A DNA stretch of 64,000 nt from a bacterium. Lineage in GTDB: Bacteria > Planctomycetota > Planctomycetia > Planctomycetales > Planctomycetaceae. The stretch spans positions 62,001 through 126,000 of the forward strand of contig WGME01000005.1 of assembly GCA_016125225.1 (NCBI GenBank). Reading direction: 5' to 3'. The translations under genes were made by a program, and so were the position numbers. Shown one piece after another: positions 25,458 to 35,200 of this stretch. Each line of letters opens with the position of its first letter. Positions within the stretch are counted from its first letter, which is position 1. Under the pieces are notes generated by a model. It ran no database searches. It was not told where the DNA came from and worked only from the letters and a program-made list of their open reading frames with translations.

Positions 25458-25637
25458 ATGCTCAGTATCAAAAGTGCATCGACGAAACCGTGCTTCATCT
25501 GCGGTTCTCGCGAGAAAACGGTGGACGTGACGTTCGCCGACAAAACCTTCCGAGGCGTGCTGTGCCTCAATCACATCCACGAAAAGCTGAAGGAGGTGCC
25601 GCATGCTGCGAGTCAGCCAAGTGGCAAGCCGGCTTAA
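25458..25637 (+). CDS. Small cysteine-containing protein
   Basis: A 59-residue protein with CFICGSREK and, 28 residues later, CLNHIH, a CxxC...CxxH arrangement compatible with a zinc site. ATG 25458 follows AAGGAG, whereas the upstream start in this frame lacks one. Its end overlaps the excisionase gene by 35 bases, so the two are translationally coupled. Confidence 0.6.
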   Translation: MLSIKSASTKPCFICGSREKTVDVTFADKTFRGVLCLNHIHEKLKEVPHAASQPSGKPA

Positions 25638-25827
25638 TCTGTCGGCGTCCAAGGTGTACCAGCTGATTGACAGTGGACAACTGCCGCATCATCGGTTGGG
25701 GGTAAGTATCCGTGTCAGCGAGGAGCAGCTGACTGCCTATCTGACGGAAACGGAACGGAGACGCAGCGAGCCCGATCCGCCAAGACCCAAGCTGCCGCGC
25801 CCCCGTCTCAAGCACATCAAGCTCTGA
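25603..25827 (+). CDS. Excisionase-like helix-turn-helix protein
   Basis: A 74-residue protein with the Xis/AlpA-type HTH: LRVSQVASRLNLSASKVYQL, then the wing-like DSGQLPHHRLG, and a basic Pro-rich tail. AAGGAGGTG lies before the ATG. It is next to the integrase at 25856, converging on it, the usual partner for directing excision. The family also includes transcription factors. Confidence 0.8.
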   Translation: MLRVSQVASRLNLSASKVYQLIDSGQLPHHRLGVSIRVSEEQLTAYLTETERRRSEPDPPRPKLPRPRLKHIKL

Positions 25828-25834
25828 TCGAAAT

Positions 25835-25856
25835 GCCCGCCCAGGGAAGGACGGGC
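25835..25856. terminator. Hairpin between excisionase and integrase ends
   Basis: GCCCGCCC (25835-25842) pairs with GGACGGGC (25849-25856) with one mismatch. It lies between two convergent genes and touches the integrase stop. It is short but well placed as a bidirectional terminator. Confidence 0.45.
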
Positions 25857-26854
25857 TATCCGATCGCCTTCTTCGCCTGATCCAGCAGATACAGCGGTGA
25901 CTGGGACAAGTGCTGATAGACGGAGGCGACCATCGCCGGATTGGCATGGCCCATCAGCACCCCGACCGTGACCGGATCGACTCCAGCTTTCAACATCCGT
26001 GTCGCGTAGCCATGCCGAAAGTCATAGAGGGCGTGCCAGTGCCCAGTCTTCTTGCCGAGCCGCCGCATCAGACAGTTGATGGCGAATGTTGTCCACGGAG
26101 TTCCATGAGCATTACGCAGCAAATGGCCTTCCGGGTGCTCATCGATCAGTCGCTTCACAATTTCCAGCGCCTCGCCGGGGAGATAGACGACCCGGACCTT
26201 CTTCTTACCCTTCGATTCCTTCACGGGAAAAACGAATCGCTGGTTAGTTGCATCGAAGTGACGGGCTTCGGCCCGGATCAGCTCCTGCGGGCGACCACCG
26301 GAGAGCCAGGCAAGCTTCAGCAGGTCGCGGTACTGGGGTCTTTTGACCGCCGCCAAAAACTCTTCGAAGACCGCGGGCGTGACGGGACGGTCTCTGTTCT
26401 CCGCTGCCGGGACTTCCAAATTGGTGACAGGATTGGCCGTGATGTATCCCTGCTTCGTCGCCCAGGTGAGGCACCGCTTCACCGCACGCAGGTAGTTCCG
26501 GCGAGACGTGACGGAGAACTTGTATCCGTCGACCCACTGCGTGACATGCAGGGGCAGCAGATCGGACGCCCGCATGTCCGGATACTTCTCCACGAACCGC
26601 TGCAGACGGTACTGGAACCACCCGTAGGTCTTTACGGAGCGGTTGTTCTGCACCCACTCCAGAAACGCATCGATGATCGCAGCGAGCGAGTCAGAGTTGA
26701 CGACGGGCCGGTTCTTGAGCTGCTTCTTCAACGAGACCGCCCGTTCGACGGCTTCTTCCTCGGTGCAGCAACCGAGATTGTGCTGCTTGCCTGCGATCTG
26801 GATGTACCAGAGACCGCGGCTGGCGCGAAAGAACGGCTTCGGAAAATGAGGCAT
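25856..26854 (-). CDS. Tyrosine recombinase adjacent to tRNA-Arg (second integrase)
   Basis: About 332 residues from ATG 26854, chosen because GGAGGG precedes it; the frame extends 25 codons further without support. Order: an N-terminal arm-binding-like domain (PHFPKPFFRASRGLWYIQIA), a core-binding region (YLRAVKRCLTWATKQGYI), and a catalytic domain. Active-site candidates are Arg in LSGGRPQELI, Lys in ESKGKKKVRVV, YDFRHGYAT (Arg-His), GHANPAMVASVY and the Tyr of that strand. The His of the usual HxxR is Tyr, a variant known in this family. It lies 130 bases from the tRNA 3' end, as expected of a tRNA-targeting integrase. Confidence 0.9.
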   Translation of the reverse strand: MPHFPKPFFRASRGLWYIQIAGKQHNLGCCTEEEAVERAVSLKKQLKNRPVVNSDSLAAIIDAFLEWVQNNRSVKTYGWFQYRLQRFVEKYPDMRASDLLPLHVTQWVDGYKFSVTSRRNYLRAVKRCLTWATKQGYITANPVTNLEVPAAENRDRPVTPAVFEEFLAAVKRPQYRDLLKLAWLSGGRPQELIRAEARHFDATNQRFVFPVKESKGKKKVRVVYLPGEALEIVKRLIDEHPEGHLLRNAHGTPWTTFAINCLMRRLGKKTGHWHALYDFRHGYATRMLKAGVDPVTVGVLMGHANPAMVASVYQHLSQSPLYLLDQAKKAIG

Positions 26855-26984
26855 TGCGAACCCTCCAGAACATGGTGAACCGGAGCGGGCCGGAAGGCTC
26901 GCGGCCCCGTGACCTGTTGACGCAGGCACGGGGCGTTCTCTGACAAATTTCTCTGACCTACTGACTGCCGTCGTCGTAAGTCAT

Positions 26985-27058
<74 letters not shown>

Positions 27059-27393
27059 GTGTCGCATAAACCGTTACCGGCGTGGCGTTTTACGCCACTC
27101 CTCGTTGCAGTTCTTGTTTGCAACTTGGGTCGGTATCATGGCAAAAGAGATGGTATCTCGCAAGTGAAGGCGGTGTAATTACTACGGCATCAGGCAGGAC
27201 AGCGATGCGCAGTGTCAGTCGTTAGTGTATGACGCGAGTTTGCGGTCTGCCTCTCGCATAGAGTCGGTCCCCGACTCTTTCAGAAGTTTGTGGCCATTTA
27301 TGGAATCGCGATGCCCTGTTGATGCAGCATTCTTGAAATCTCGATTGCCCGATGCCTGAGTTGCTTGCGGATGTTCGTTGTTATCAAAGGAAA
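27059..27393. other. Intergenic: tRNA promoter side, no firm gene
   Basis: Between the tRNA-Arg start and the next stop is 335 bases. It holds a 7-bp inverted repeat (27082-27088 / 27092-27098) in the tRNA promoter zone. A minus-strand frame at 27215-27397 overlaps the lipoprotein stop by an ATGA, but its composition does not look like a real protein. Confidence 0.5.
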
Positions 27394-28884
27394 TCATGGG
27401 CTGTCGGATTGTTCGATGAGGACGCTGTAGCTTCCGGTGTTATCTGCCAGTTGATTCCAGCCGTCATTCACGCGGAGGTAGAGCGTGCCTGTTACTGGGG
27501 CCGTGAATTTCCGGGATGTGCTTAAGGGGAAGACTTGCTCCATGCCATCGGCGGCTGACGGAGTTTCGGGGTCGATGCAGGCTAATAGTCTGCCGAGTGG
27601 TTGACCGTTGGAGTAGTCGATCGTAATTCCGTTGGCCTCGCTGATCCACGGCTTTGGTTCAGAGGCGAGAACGACCTGGCCCGATGTCGTGATTTGATAC
27701 GTCTGGCCCACCTGCAGTAGTACGGCCGTCGATTGCCAGCCACGATTGGCTGTGATCTTTACCGTCTGAAGATCGACCAGCGGCTTCCCTGCCATGAAAT
27801 CGATGGCAGCGCGATCGAGATCGTATCCATACTGAAGGTTGTGGATGAAAAGTTGCCATTCTTTCGCCAGGTCGCTTTGATCAGCAGAGAACAGCCGATG
27901 CATTGTGGTGGAAAAACCGGGGCCGCGACCGGTACGGCCGAGTTCCTGGAAGCGATGTCGATAGTCGGGGTGCCGTGCGAGGAACTCGCAAGCTGCCCAA
28001 GACCAGGCATACGGCGTCGGTTCCCCATAGGAGTGGGCATCCAGTTTGAAGATGTCGGGGAGTGTGAGGGGTTGGCCGTCAGCAATGGCCTGTCGGATGA
28101 GCGTGATTCGCCCCCAACCGGGAACATCGTCCGGACGTTCAGGAAAGATGCCAAAAGTCGTTCGGCCCTGGGTATCTTGTTGGTGTGTACCAAAAAACTC
28201 GGCCATGCCTTCTAGATACCAGACCGGCGAGGATTGGTCTGGCATGATCGTCATGAAGCAGTGCGTGGCTTCGTGCAGCAGCAGATGAGCACGGTAGTAG
28301 TCGAAAGGTTGGTCACGCAGCCAGAACTCATATCGTCGATGGCGACCGTGTTCGAATGTCGGTAGATCTTCCGGGACCAGTCCTGTTTCGCGAAAGACAG
28401 CGAGATCACCAATTAAATAGCCGGTCATCTGAAAGTCGCGGCCATCCTTGGCAGGGGGAAGTGGTCCGAAATAATCGGTCAGCGCGGCATACAGTTGATC
28501 GACCAAGGCGGGTAAATGTTGAGCCGCCTCGGGTTCCACATCGCTGTAGAGAATCAGATGACGAGAGGCCCACCGCCGAATTCCCAATTCCGCGAGTTGC
28601 TCGTCATTGTGCCGTGGTCGATCATCAGCGGGTCGATAGACGATCTGTGGCTGCGGTGTGGCGGGCGGTAATTGGGTGAGAACTGGCTCAACCTGTGGGA
28701 TCTGTCGAGTCGGCGGATCGATGCCGTTCGATAGCGGTTCCGTTTCTGGCTTCAGCAACGTGGAAGATGGAGCCGCGGGAGTTGACGTGGGCGCAGGGGA
28801 CGATGTTCCACACCCGATCAACAGGCAGAATGACCAGAGCCAGCAGCAGTGCATGCGAGATGCCATACTGGCGTTGTCGCGCAT
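27394..28884 (-). CDS. Lipoprotein with gluzincin-type HExxH peptidase and lectin-like C-terminus
   Basis: A 496-residue protein. A lipobox-like LIGC follows a short hydrophobic signal (Cys25), then a Pro/Ser-rich linker to residue 85. The peptidase core carries HEATH (His204-Glu205, His208) and the second acidic motif WYLEGMAEF (Glu225 or Glu229). This arrangement is typical of membrane-associated zinc proteases. The C-terminal 120 residues (VKITANRGWQSTAVLLQVGQ onward) resemble the PA-IL/galactose-binding-like beta domain common in planctomycetes. The start may be ATG 28866, six codons in. It probably acts at the cell surface; the substrate is unknown. Confidence 0.75.
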   Translation of the reverse strand: MRDNASMASRMHCCWLWSFCLLIGCGTSSPAPTSTPAAPSSTLLKPETEPLSNGIDPPTRQIPQVEPVLTQLPPATPQPQIVYRPADDRPRHNDEQLAELGIRRWASRHLILYSDVEPEAAQHLPALVDQLYAALTDYFGPLPPAKDGRDFQMTGYLIGDLAVFRETGLVPEDLPTFEHGRHRRYEFWLRDQPFDYYRAHLLLHEATHCFMTIMPDQSSPVWYLEGMAEFFGTHQQDTQGRTTFGIFPERPDDVPGWGRITLIRQAIADGQPLTLPDIFKLDAHSYGEPTPYAWSWAACEFLARHPDYRHRFQELGRTGRGPGFSTTMHRLFSADQSDLAKEWQLFIHNLQYGYDLDRAAIDFMAGKPLVDLQTVKITANRGWQSTAVLLQVGQTYQITTSGQVVLASEPKPWISEANGITIDYSNGQPLGRLLACIDPETPSAADGMEQVFPLSTSRKFTAPVTGTLYLRVNDGWNQLADNTGSYSVLIEQSDSP

Positions 28885-28915
28885 CGGAGACCCGGCGTCA
28901 ACTCATCAGCGATGA

Positions 28916-29734
28916 TCACGCCGCACGAGAGAGTGGCAACGTTGCTTCCAACGGTGTTCCGCGCTTGCGGGCGACGACCTGAATTTCGGTGCAGAGGCCC
29001 GGTAGTCTGTAACCCAGATGACGATTCAGACGCCACCACCAATGCTGGTTTTCGAGGGATCGCAACAGGCCGCCCGAGATCATGCGGAAACCGCGCGAGG
29101 CGAGAATGTCCACATCGCAGTTCTTCAGGACCGCCCGTTCAAACGACAATCGTGAAAAAGCCTGCAGATGGCCACGGACTTTCTTCGTGCCCACCAGCTT
29201 GTCGATCGCAGGGACCAGATGCTTTCGCAGCAGATGCACACCCGGCGGGAAGATGGGCACGCCGAGAATCAGCAATCCACCAGGCTTCACGACGCGGCTC
29301 AACGTCTGCAACGCGACATCAATGGTCGGGAGATGTTCGACCACCTGCTCGCAAATCAGAACATCGTAAGTTTCGCTTGGAAGATGAGGCATGCCATCCA
29401 ACAGGTTGCCTTCCTGCAGGCTTGCCCAGTCTTCCCGGCGGTAAATGCCCGCATGCAACTTCAGGTCAACGCCATGGTATTCGATTTGTGTGTGAGGCAC
29501 GCGGGGCTCGATGTACCGCATCGAAATGCCGTTCCAGACACCGACATCAAGCAGTTTCAGCTTCGCTCCGACAGCTTGGAGCCGCTGTGATTCCTGGGCC
29601 AACACATCGCCGATCGCCTGATACCGGCCCTGCCGCAGGCTGTAGCGTTCGTGACGGGTCGGGTCGACTCCAAAGGCCAAACTGTCGCCGACGAGCGGTG
29701 TGGAGTCCGATTGGGGAGTCAACAACATGGTCAT
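28916..29734 (-). CDS. Class I SAM-dependent methyltransferase
   Basis: About 272 residues from ATG 29734. A Rossmann-type methyltransferase: motif I LLDVGVWNGISMR, the acidic strand end of YHGVDLKL, then VLICEQVVEHLPTIDV and LSRVVKPGGLLILGVP, typical of the Methyltransf_11 group. The C-terminal part (HLGYRLPGLCTEIQVVARKR) may give acceptor specificity. The long ORF extends upstream of the chosen ATG without a ribosome site. The acceptor molecule cannot be read from sequence; small metabolites or cell-surface lipids are typical. Confidence 0.7.
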   Translation of the reverse strand: MTMLLTPQSDSTPLVGDSLAFGVDPTRHERYSLRQGRYQAIGDVLAQESQRLQAVGAKLKLLDVGVWNGISMRYIEPRVPHTQIEYHGVDLKLHAGIYRREDWASLQEGNLLDGMPHLPSETYDVLICEQVVEHLPTIDVALQTLSRVVKPGGLLILGVPIFPPGVHLLRKHLVPAIDKLVGTKKVRGHLQAFSRLSFERAVLKNCDVDILASRGFRMISGGLLRSLENQHWWWRLNRHLGYRLPGLCTEIQVVARKRGTPLEATLPLSRAA

Positions 29735-29935
29735 CGACGGCACGTCCCTGTGCGATGAATAAATGGTCTTCGGAGCCAGGGAGATCTTCCCTGCCCTATA
29801 CACCGACGGATTCTCCAGAAACCGTCACAATCGGGCAAGGCCAGTTTTCACACGGCTTTCACTCGCAGTCTGCAGGGAATTGACGTAGTCTCAAGACTTC
29901 TGTCCGTGATTCATTCAGACTCTGCGAGTACCGCG

Positions 29936-30868
29936 ATGCAATTGGGATTTGTGAGTGCAATTCTGGCCGATATGGACCTGCGCGATGTCGCCCGAAGTGC
30001 TCGAGAACTGAACTACGACTGCGTGGAGTTGATGTGCTGGCCGCCGGGGAAAGCAGAACGCCGCTATGCCGGGGTAACGCATGTCAACGTTGTCGATTTC
30101 ACCGAAGCCAAAGCGGATGACGTTCGCAGCGTGATGTTTGATGCAGGCGTGTCAATCAGTTCACTGGGGTACTATCCCAACCCGCTCAGCCCGCATGTGG
30201 AAGAAGCCGAAGTTGCGGTGGAACATCTCAAACGGGTGATTCTCGGAGCCGAGATGCTCGGGTTATCACGAGTTACAACCTTCATCGGCCGCGACTGGAC
30301 AAAATCGGTTGATGACAATTGGCCACGATTTCTGGCCACCTGGACGCCTTTGATTCAGTTTGCCGAAGATCATGGCGTTCATATTGGTATTGAAAATTGC
30401 CCGATGCTCTTCACCAAGGACGAATGGCCGGGGGGCAAGAACCTTGCCATTTCACCGGCGATCTGGCGGCGAATGTTTAATGACATTCCTTCGAAGAACT
30501 TCGGCTTGAATTACGATCCGTCGCATCTCATCTGGATGCAGATGGATTATCTGCAACCGATGCGTGAGTTCGCGGATCGTTTGGTCCATGTGCATGCCAA
30601 AGATGTCCGCATCGATCGGCACAAACTGAACGACGTGGGCATTCTGGCCCATCCGAACACCTATCACACACCAAAATTGCCCGGCTTGGGGGATGTGAAC
30701 TGGGGCCAGTTCTTCTCGACGCTGACCGATGTTGGTTACCGCGGGCCGGTCTGTGTGGAAGTCGAAGATCGGGCTTATGAAGAGTCCGCCGCCGCTCGCC
30801 GGGCGTCACTCAGGCAATGTTCGACTTATCTGAGGAACTACATCCCCCGCCGCGACGCGGCGTCATAA
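29936..30868 (+). CDS. Sugar-phosphate isomerase/epimerase-like TIM barrel
   Basis: A 310-residue protein of the AP-endonuclease-2/xylose-isomerase-like TIM barrel. Metal ligands are expected in strands such as [30 protein letters not shown] and VCVEVEDRA. It resembles many planctomycete sugar isomerases and epimerases of uncertain substrate. ATG 29936 was chosen; the GTG at 29906 adds ten residues without support. A second family member is at 47506-48522. Confidence 0.8.
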   Translation: MQLGFVSAILADMDLRDVARSARELNYDCVELMCWPPGKAERRYAGVTHVNVVDFTEAKADDVRSVMFDAGVSISSLGYYPNPLSPHVEEAEVAVEHLKRVILGAEMLGLSRVTTFIGRDWTKSVDDNWPRFLATWTPLIQFAEDHGVHIGIENCPMLFTKDEWPGGKNLAISPAIWRRMFNDIPSKNFGLNYDPSHLIWMQMDYLQPMREFADRLVHVHAKDVRIDRHKLNDVGILAHPNTYHTPKLPGLGDVNWGQFFSTLTDVGYRGPVCVEVEDRAYEESAAARRASLRQCSTYLRNYIPRRDAAS

Positions 30869-30879
30869 GAAAGGCAGTC

Positions 30880-30973
30880 AGCCGCAAAAAGGCACAAAAG
30901 GCTCAAAAAAAGCAGCAAAATCAAGAATCATTGGATGCGACTTGAATCCTCTTCTTTTGTGCCTCTTTGCGGC
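30880..30973. repeat. Inverted repeat of purine-rich intergenic type
   Basis: Arms 30881-30900 (GCCGCAAAAAGGCACAAAAG) and 30954-30973 are complementary in 19 of 20 positions around a 53-base spacer. The right flank continues with CTGCGTTTCTCCGCGACC-like sequence, a composition that recalls dispersed intergenic repeats of planctomycete genomes. It could also act as a bidirectional terminator between the convergent genes. Confidence 0.55.
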
Positions 30974-31007
30974 CCTCTTTCTGCGTTTCTCCGCGACCTC
31001 TGCGTTC

Positions 31008-32060
31008 CTATCGTTCTGGCGATGTTTTTTGCGATGGACTCGCTGGACGCTGTGGGATTAGATACAGGCAGCAATCCTGTGGACAGATGTCGTGATTCGG
31101 CGGGTATTGTCCGCTGACCGCTTTCTCGGATCGCAGGCCGAGTCGTTCCTCGATCAATTCGCGAATCATCGTGATGAATTCCGGATGGTTGCCCACCGTC
31201 GCCGCACGCGCCATCGGTAGCCCCAGCGACTCGCACAACAGCTTGGCTTCTTCGTCGAGATCGAACAGCACTTCCATGTGATCAGAGAGAAAGCCGATCG
31301 GGGCGACGACGACGCCTGTTGTTCCGGCAGCATGCTGAGCGCGTATGGCGTCCAGAATGTCGGGCTCAAGCCACGGGTCTTGCGGCCGACCGCTTCGACT
31401 TTGATACACCAGTTGCCAGCGGGCCGACGGTAACCCAAGCTGTTCGGCGATCAGACGACATGTCTCGTTGAGTTGCCGCACATAGTTGCAATTGTCCGCC
31501 ATGAGCATCGGAATGCTGTGAGCCGTGAACAAAATCCGTGCGGTGTCACGGACGTTATCCGGAAGCTGTTGAATCGCTGATTTCAGCCGATCGACATTCG
31601 CCGCGATGAACCGCGGATGATTGTAGAACATCCGCAGCTTATCGATAGCCGGGGCCTGTTCGCCCACCACCTGCTGAGCCGCTGTAATGTTCTCGCGATA
31701 TTGTCGGCAACCGGAGTAACTGCTGTAGGCCGACGTGAAGAAGGCGAGCGCTCGATGATGTCCCGCCGCCGTCATCTCACGAAGAGTGACCGGCAGCAGC
31801 GGATGCCAGTTGCGATTGCCCCAATAAATCGGCAAGGTGATGCCCGCCGTATCGAGTTCGGCCCGCAAGGCCGTGATGAGTTCCCGGCACTGAGCATTGA
31901 TAGGGCTGACGCCGCCGAAGTGGTAATAGTGCTCGGCGACCTCCAGCATCCGCTCGCGAGGAACGGGCTTGCCACACAACACATTCTCGAGAAACGGCAA
32001 CACATCATCACGACACTCCGGTCCTCCAAAAGAGACGACCAGAATGGAATCGTAGGGCAT
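31008..32060 (-). CDS. hemH: Ferrochelatase, probably Fe-S type
   Basis: A 350-residue ferrochelatase (start at MPYDSILV; upstream codons lack support). It inserts iron into porphyrin; whether protoporphyrin IX or coproporphyrin III is the substrate cannot be told. Catalytic His181 in LFTAHSIP and Glu263 in LSDHMEVLFDLD are present. Cys118 in SGCRQYR, together with Cys326, Cys330 and Cys331 in DICPQDCC, form a quartet like that of ferrochelatases known to bind a [2Fe-2S] cluster. The last residues run into the repeat region at 30880-31010. Confidence 0.85.
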   Translation of the reverse strand: MPYDSILVVSFGGPECRDDVLPFLENVLCGKPVPRERMLEVAEHYYHFGGVSPINAQCRELITALRAELDTAGITLPIYWGNRNWHPLLPVTLREMTAAGHHRALAFFTSAYSSYSGCRQYRENITAAQQVVGEQAPAIDKLRMFYNHPRFIAANVDRLKSAIQQLPDNVRDTARILFTAHSIPMLMADNCNYVRQLNETCRLIAEQLGLPSARWQLVYQSRSGRPQDPWLEPDILDAIRAQHAAGTTGVVVAPIGFLSDHMEVLFDLDEEAKLLCESLGLPMARAATVGNHPEFITMIRELIEERLGLRSEKAVSGQYPPNHDICPQDCCLYLIPQRPASPSQKTSPER

Positions 32061-32257
32061 GTCAGTCACAGCAACATCCTTAGAAACAGCTTTCGATGCG
32101 GGATTATTCCTGGGTCGACCACTCGTTGCCAGCCGTAGAAGGCCGAACCATCGCATTTTCGCCCGTATTCGCTACGATGGCGAGGGATCAACCTAGGCTG
32201 ATGGGTTGGCCCCACTGCCCTGCCCTTTCTGTTTGTCATCGTACGGAGTGCTCCCCC

Positions 32258-35200
32258 ATGCGATCGCGCTGGCCGTTCGGCTTGAGTCTGGTGTTTCTGC
32301 TATCGTCCGTGGTTCTGTCTGGTGCTCAGGAAACACGGGCACTACGGACATTCCGCAAACAGCAATTGATCGACAGGTTTTTCACCGAAGGGGCCGCCGT
32401 CGGGGATATCAACCACGATGGTCAACCCGACCTGATCGCCGGTCCCTTCTGGTTCGCCGGGCCGACGTTTGAAGAACGGCACGAATACTATCCCCCGAAG
32501 CCGTTCGACCCGCTCGGTTATTCCGATAACTTTTTCGCCTTCACCTATGACTTCAATGGCGACGGCTGGACCGACATTCTGATTTACGGGTTCCCCGGCC
32601 TCGATGCCTCATGGTTTGAGAATCCGCAAGGCAAAGACGGCTATTGGACGCGGCACAAGGTGCTGGATGTCGTCGATAACGAATCGCCCATGTGGGGCGA
32701 TATCACCGGCGACGGCAAACCCGAAATCATCGCTCAGAACGATGGCTATTTTGGCTATGCCACCCCCGACTGGTCGAAGCCACAGGAACCGTGGACTTTC
32801 CATAAAATCTCTGACAAATCGGCGGGTGGGAAGTTCACGCATGGCCTGGGCTTTGGCGATGTAAATGGTGATGGCCGCTTGGACTTCCTCGAAAAGTCGG
32901 GGTGGTGGGAACAACCAGCCTCTCTGGAGGGTGATCCCGTCTGGAAGAAGCATGCGGTGCCGTTTGCCGGGCCGGGCGGCGCGCAGATGTACGCCTACGA
33001 TGTCGATGGCGACGGTTTGAACGACGTGATCACCAGCCTCGCCGCGCATGGCTTCGGACTCGTCTGGTATCAGCAGCAGAAGAGTGATGACGGCGAACCG
33101 AAATTTGTTGCCCACACCATCACCACCGATAAAGCCGAAGACAATCCTTACGGTGTGAAGTTCTCGCAGATTCACGCGGTTGATCTCGTCGACATGGATG
33201 GCGACGGACTGAAAGACATCGTCACCGGGAAACGCTACTGGGCTCATGGACCGAAAGGCGACCCGGAACCCGATGCCCCGGCGGTCCTCTACTGGTTCCA
33301 ACTCAAGCGGGGTGACAACGGCGACGTCGATTGGGTGCCGCATTTGATCGACGATAATTCAGGTGTCGGCGTGCAGGTGACGGCGGCCGATGTCTCCGGT
33401 GATGGCGTGCCCGATGTTGTCGTCGGTAACAAACAAGGCGTGTTCGCTCACGTTCAGCAGGTGAAACAGATTCCCAAGGCCGATTGGGAATTGATGCAAC
33501 CCCGGAAGAAAGCCCCTATGGCCGAGGGCTTATCACCCGAAGAAGCCGCCCTCGCGATGACCTTGCCGCCGGGGTTTCACGCCCGGTTATGTGCCGGTGA
33601 ACCCGATGTTGTGCAGCCGATTGCGATGGCTTTTGATGATCGCGGCCGGTTATGGGTTGCGGAAGCGTTTTCGTATCCCGTGCGCGTCGCCGACAACGAA
33701 GCCCGCGACCGCATTGTGATTTTCGAAGATCTCGATGGTGATGCCAAGTTCGACAAGCGGACGGTCTTTGCGGAAAAGCTGAATCTGGTGAGTGGCCTGC
33801 AGGTCGGTTTTGGCGGCGTGTGGGTCGGTGCCGCTCCGTATCTGCTCTTCATCCCCGATTGCGATGGCGATGACAAGCCCGACGACAAGCCGCAGGTGCT
33901 GCTCGATGGCTGGGGCTATCAGGACACGCATGAAACGCTGAATTCCTTCATCTGGGGGCCGGATGGTTGGCTGTATGGCTGCCACGGCGTGTTCACGCAC
34001 TCGAATGTCGGCAAGCCCGGGGCGAGTGATGCCGAGCGGAAGAAAATCAACGCGGGCATCTGGCGGTATCATCCCACGCGGCACGATTTCGAGGTCTTCG
34101 CGGAGGGGACTAGCAACCCCTGGGGTGTCGACTTCAACGATCGTGGCCAGGCCTTCGCCACGGCCTGTGTGATTCCGCACCTGTACCACATCATTCAAGG
34201 GGCTCGGTATCAGCGGCAGGCCGGGCAGCACTTCAACCCGCACACTTATGACGACATTAAAACCATCGCCAAACATCGGCACTGGGTCGGTAACCAATGG
34301 AACAATGCCGACCGTTCCGCTTCGGATAACATCGGTGGCGGCCACGCGCATGCTGGAGCGATGATCTATCAGGGGGGCGTCTGGCCGCAGAGATATCGCG
34401 ATCAGTTGTTCATGAACAACATTCATGGCGCCCGGCTCAATCAGGATCGCTTGATGCCGCAGGGGTCGGGTTATGTCGGCGACTTCGCCCCCGATTTCTG
34501 CTTTGCGAATGATGCCTGGTCGCAGTGGATTTATCTCACCTATGGACCCGATGGCCAGGTCACGATGATTGACTGGTACGACAAGAATCAGTGCCATCAT
34601 GGGCGAAACGATGGCCACGACCGCACCAATGGCCGCATTTTCAAGATTGTCTATGGGGAACATCAGGCAGTGCAGGTGAATCTGGCTGCGGAGAGTGATG
34701 CCGCGTTGATCGACTACCAGACGCACAACAACGAATGGTACGTACGCCATGCCCGTCGGTTGCTGCAGGAACGGGCAGCCAACGGAAAGCTGGATACCAG
34801 CACCCGTTCAGCCTTAAGCCAAAGGTTTGCCGCCGCAGCCACGACGCACGAGCGGTTACGATATCTGTGGTGCCTGCATGTCACCGGCGGGTTATCGCCA
34901 GAATTGGTCAAGCAGAATCTGTTACAGGACGACGCCGATGTTCGCGCGTGGACAGTGCAACTGGCGTCGGAATCCGGTCCTATCGATGAAGCCCTGCGGA
35001 ATCAGTTCGTCGAATTGGCCTCCAAGGAATCGACGCCGATGGTCCGGATGTACCTGGCATCAGCGTTACAGAAACTCGAACCGGTCGATCGTTTTCCCCT
35101 GGCAACTCTCCTGGTCGCTCATGCCGAAGATGCAGCAGATCACAACCTGCCCTTGCTGTTGTGGTATGGGATTGAACCGTCAGTGATGGTAGATCCAGCG

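Larger units (their letters stand above)
1..26984. mobile_element. Integrated mobile island at tRNA-Arg, probably two tandem elements
   Basis: The island runs from the left window edge to the 3' end of tRNA-Arg(ACG). A tyrosine recombinase with an excisionase beside it abuts the tRNA, which is the classic arrangement for integration into a tRNA 3' end. Inside are two HerA-like ATPases, two replication-relaxation proteins, two tyrosine recombinases, two DNA-methylase-like proteins, a toxin-antitoxin pair and several small unknown genes. The chromosomal genes right of the tRNA have ordinary metabolic functions. The left boundary and left att repeat were not found and may lie outside the window. 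Element limits are inferred; the boundary between the two sets is probably near 18.2-18.3 kb. Confidence 0.7.

Noticed and set aside
25910-26878. Plus-strand open frame of 322 codons over the second integrase
   Set aside because: It is antisense to a tyrosine recombinase with clear active-site motifs.
27215-27397. 60-codon minus-strand frame overlapping the lipoprotein stop by ATGA
   Set aside because: The overlap is suggestive, but the sequence is low in hydrophobic residues, has no motif, and no ribosome site.
33650-34750. Minus-strand open frame of 366 codons
   Set aside because: It lies within the giant secreted gene, antisense, and has no domain signature.
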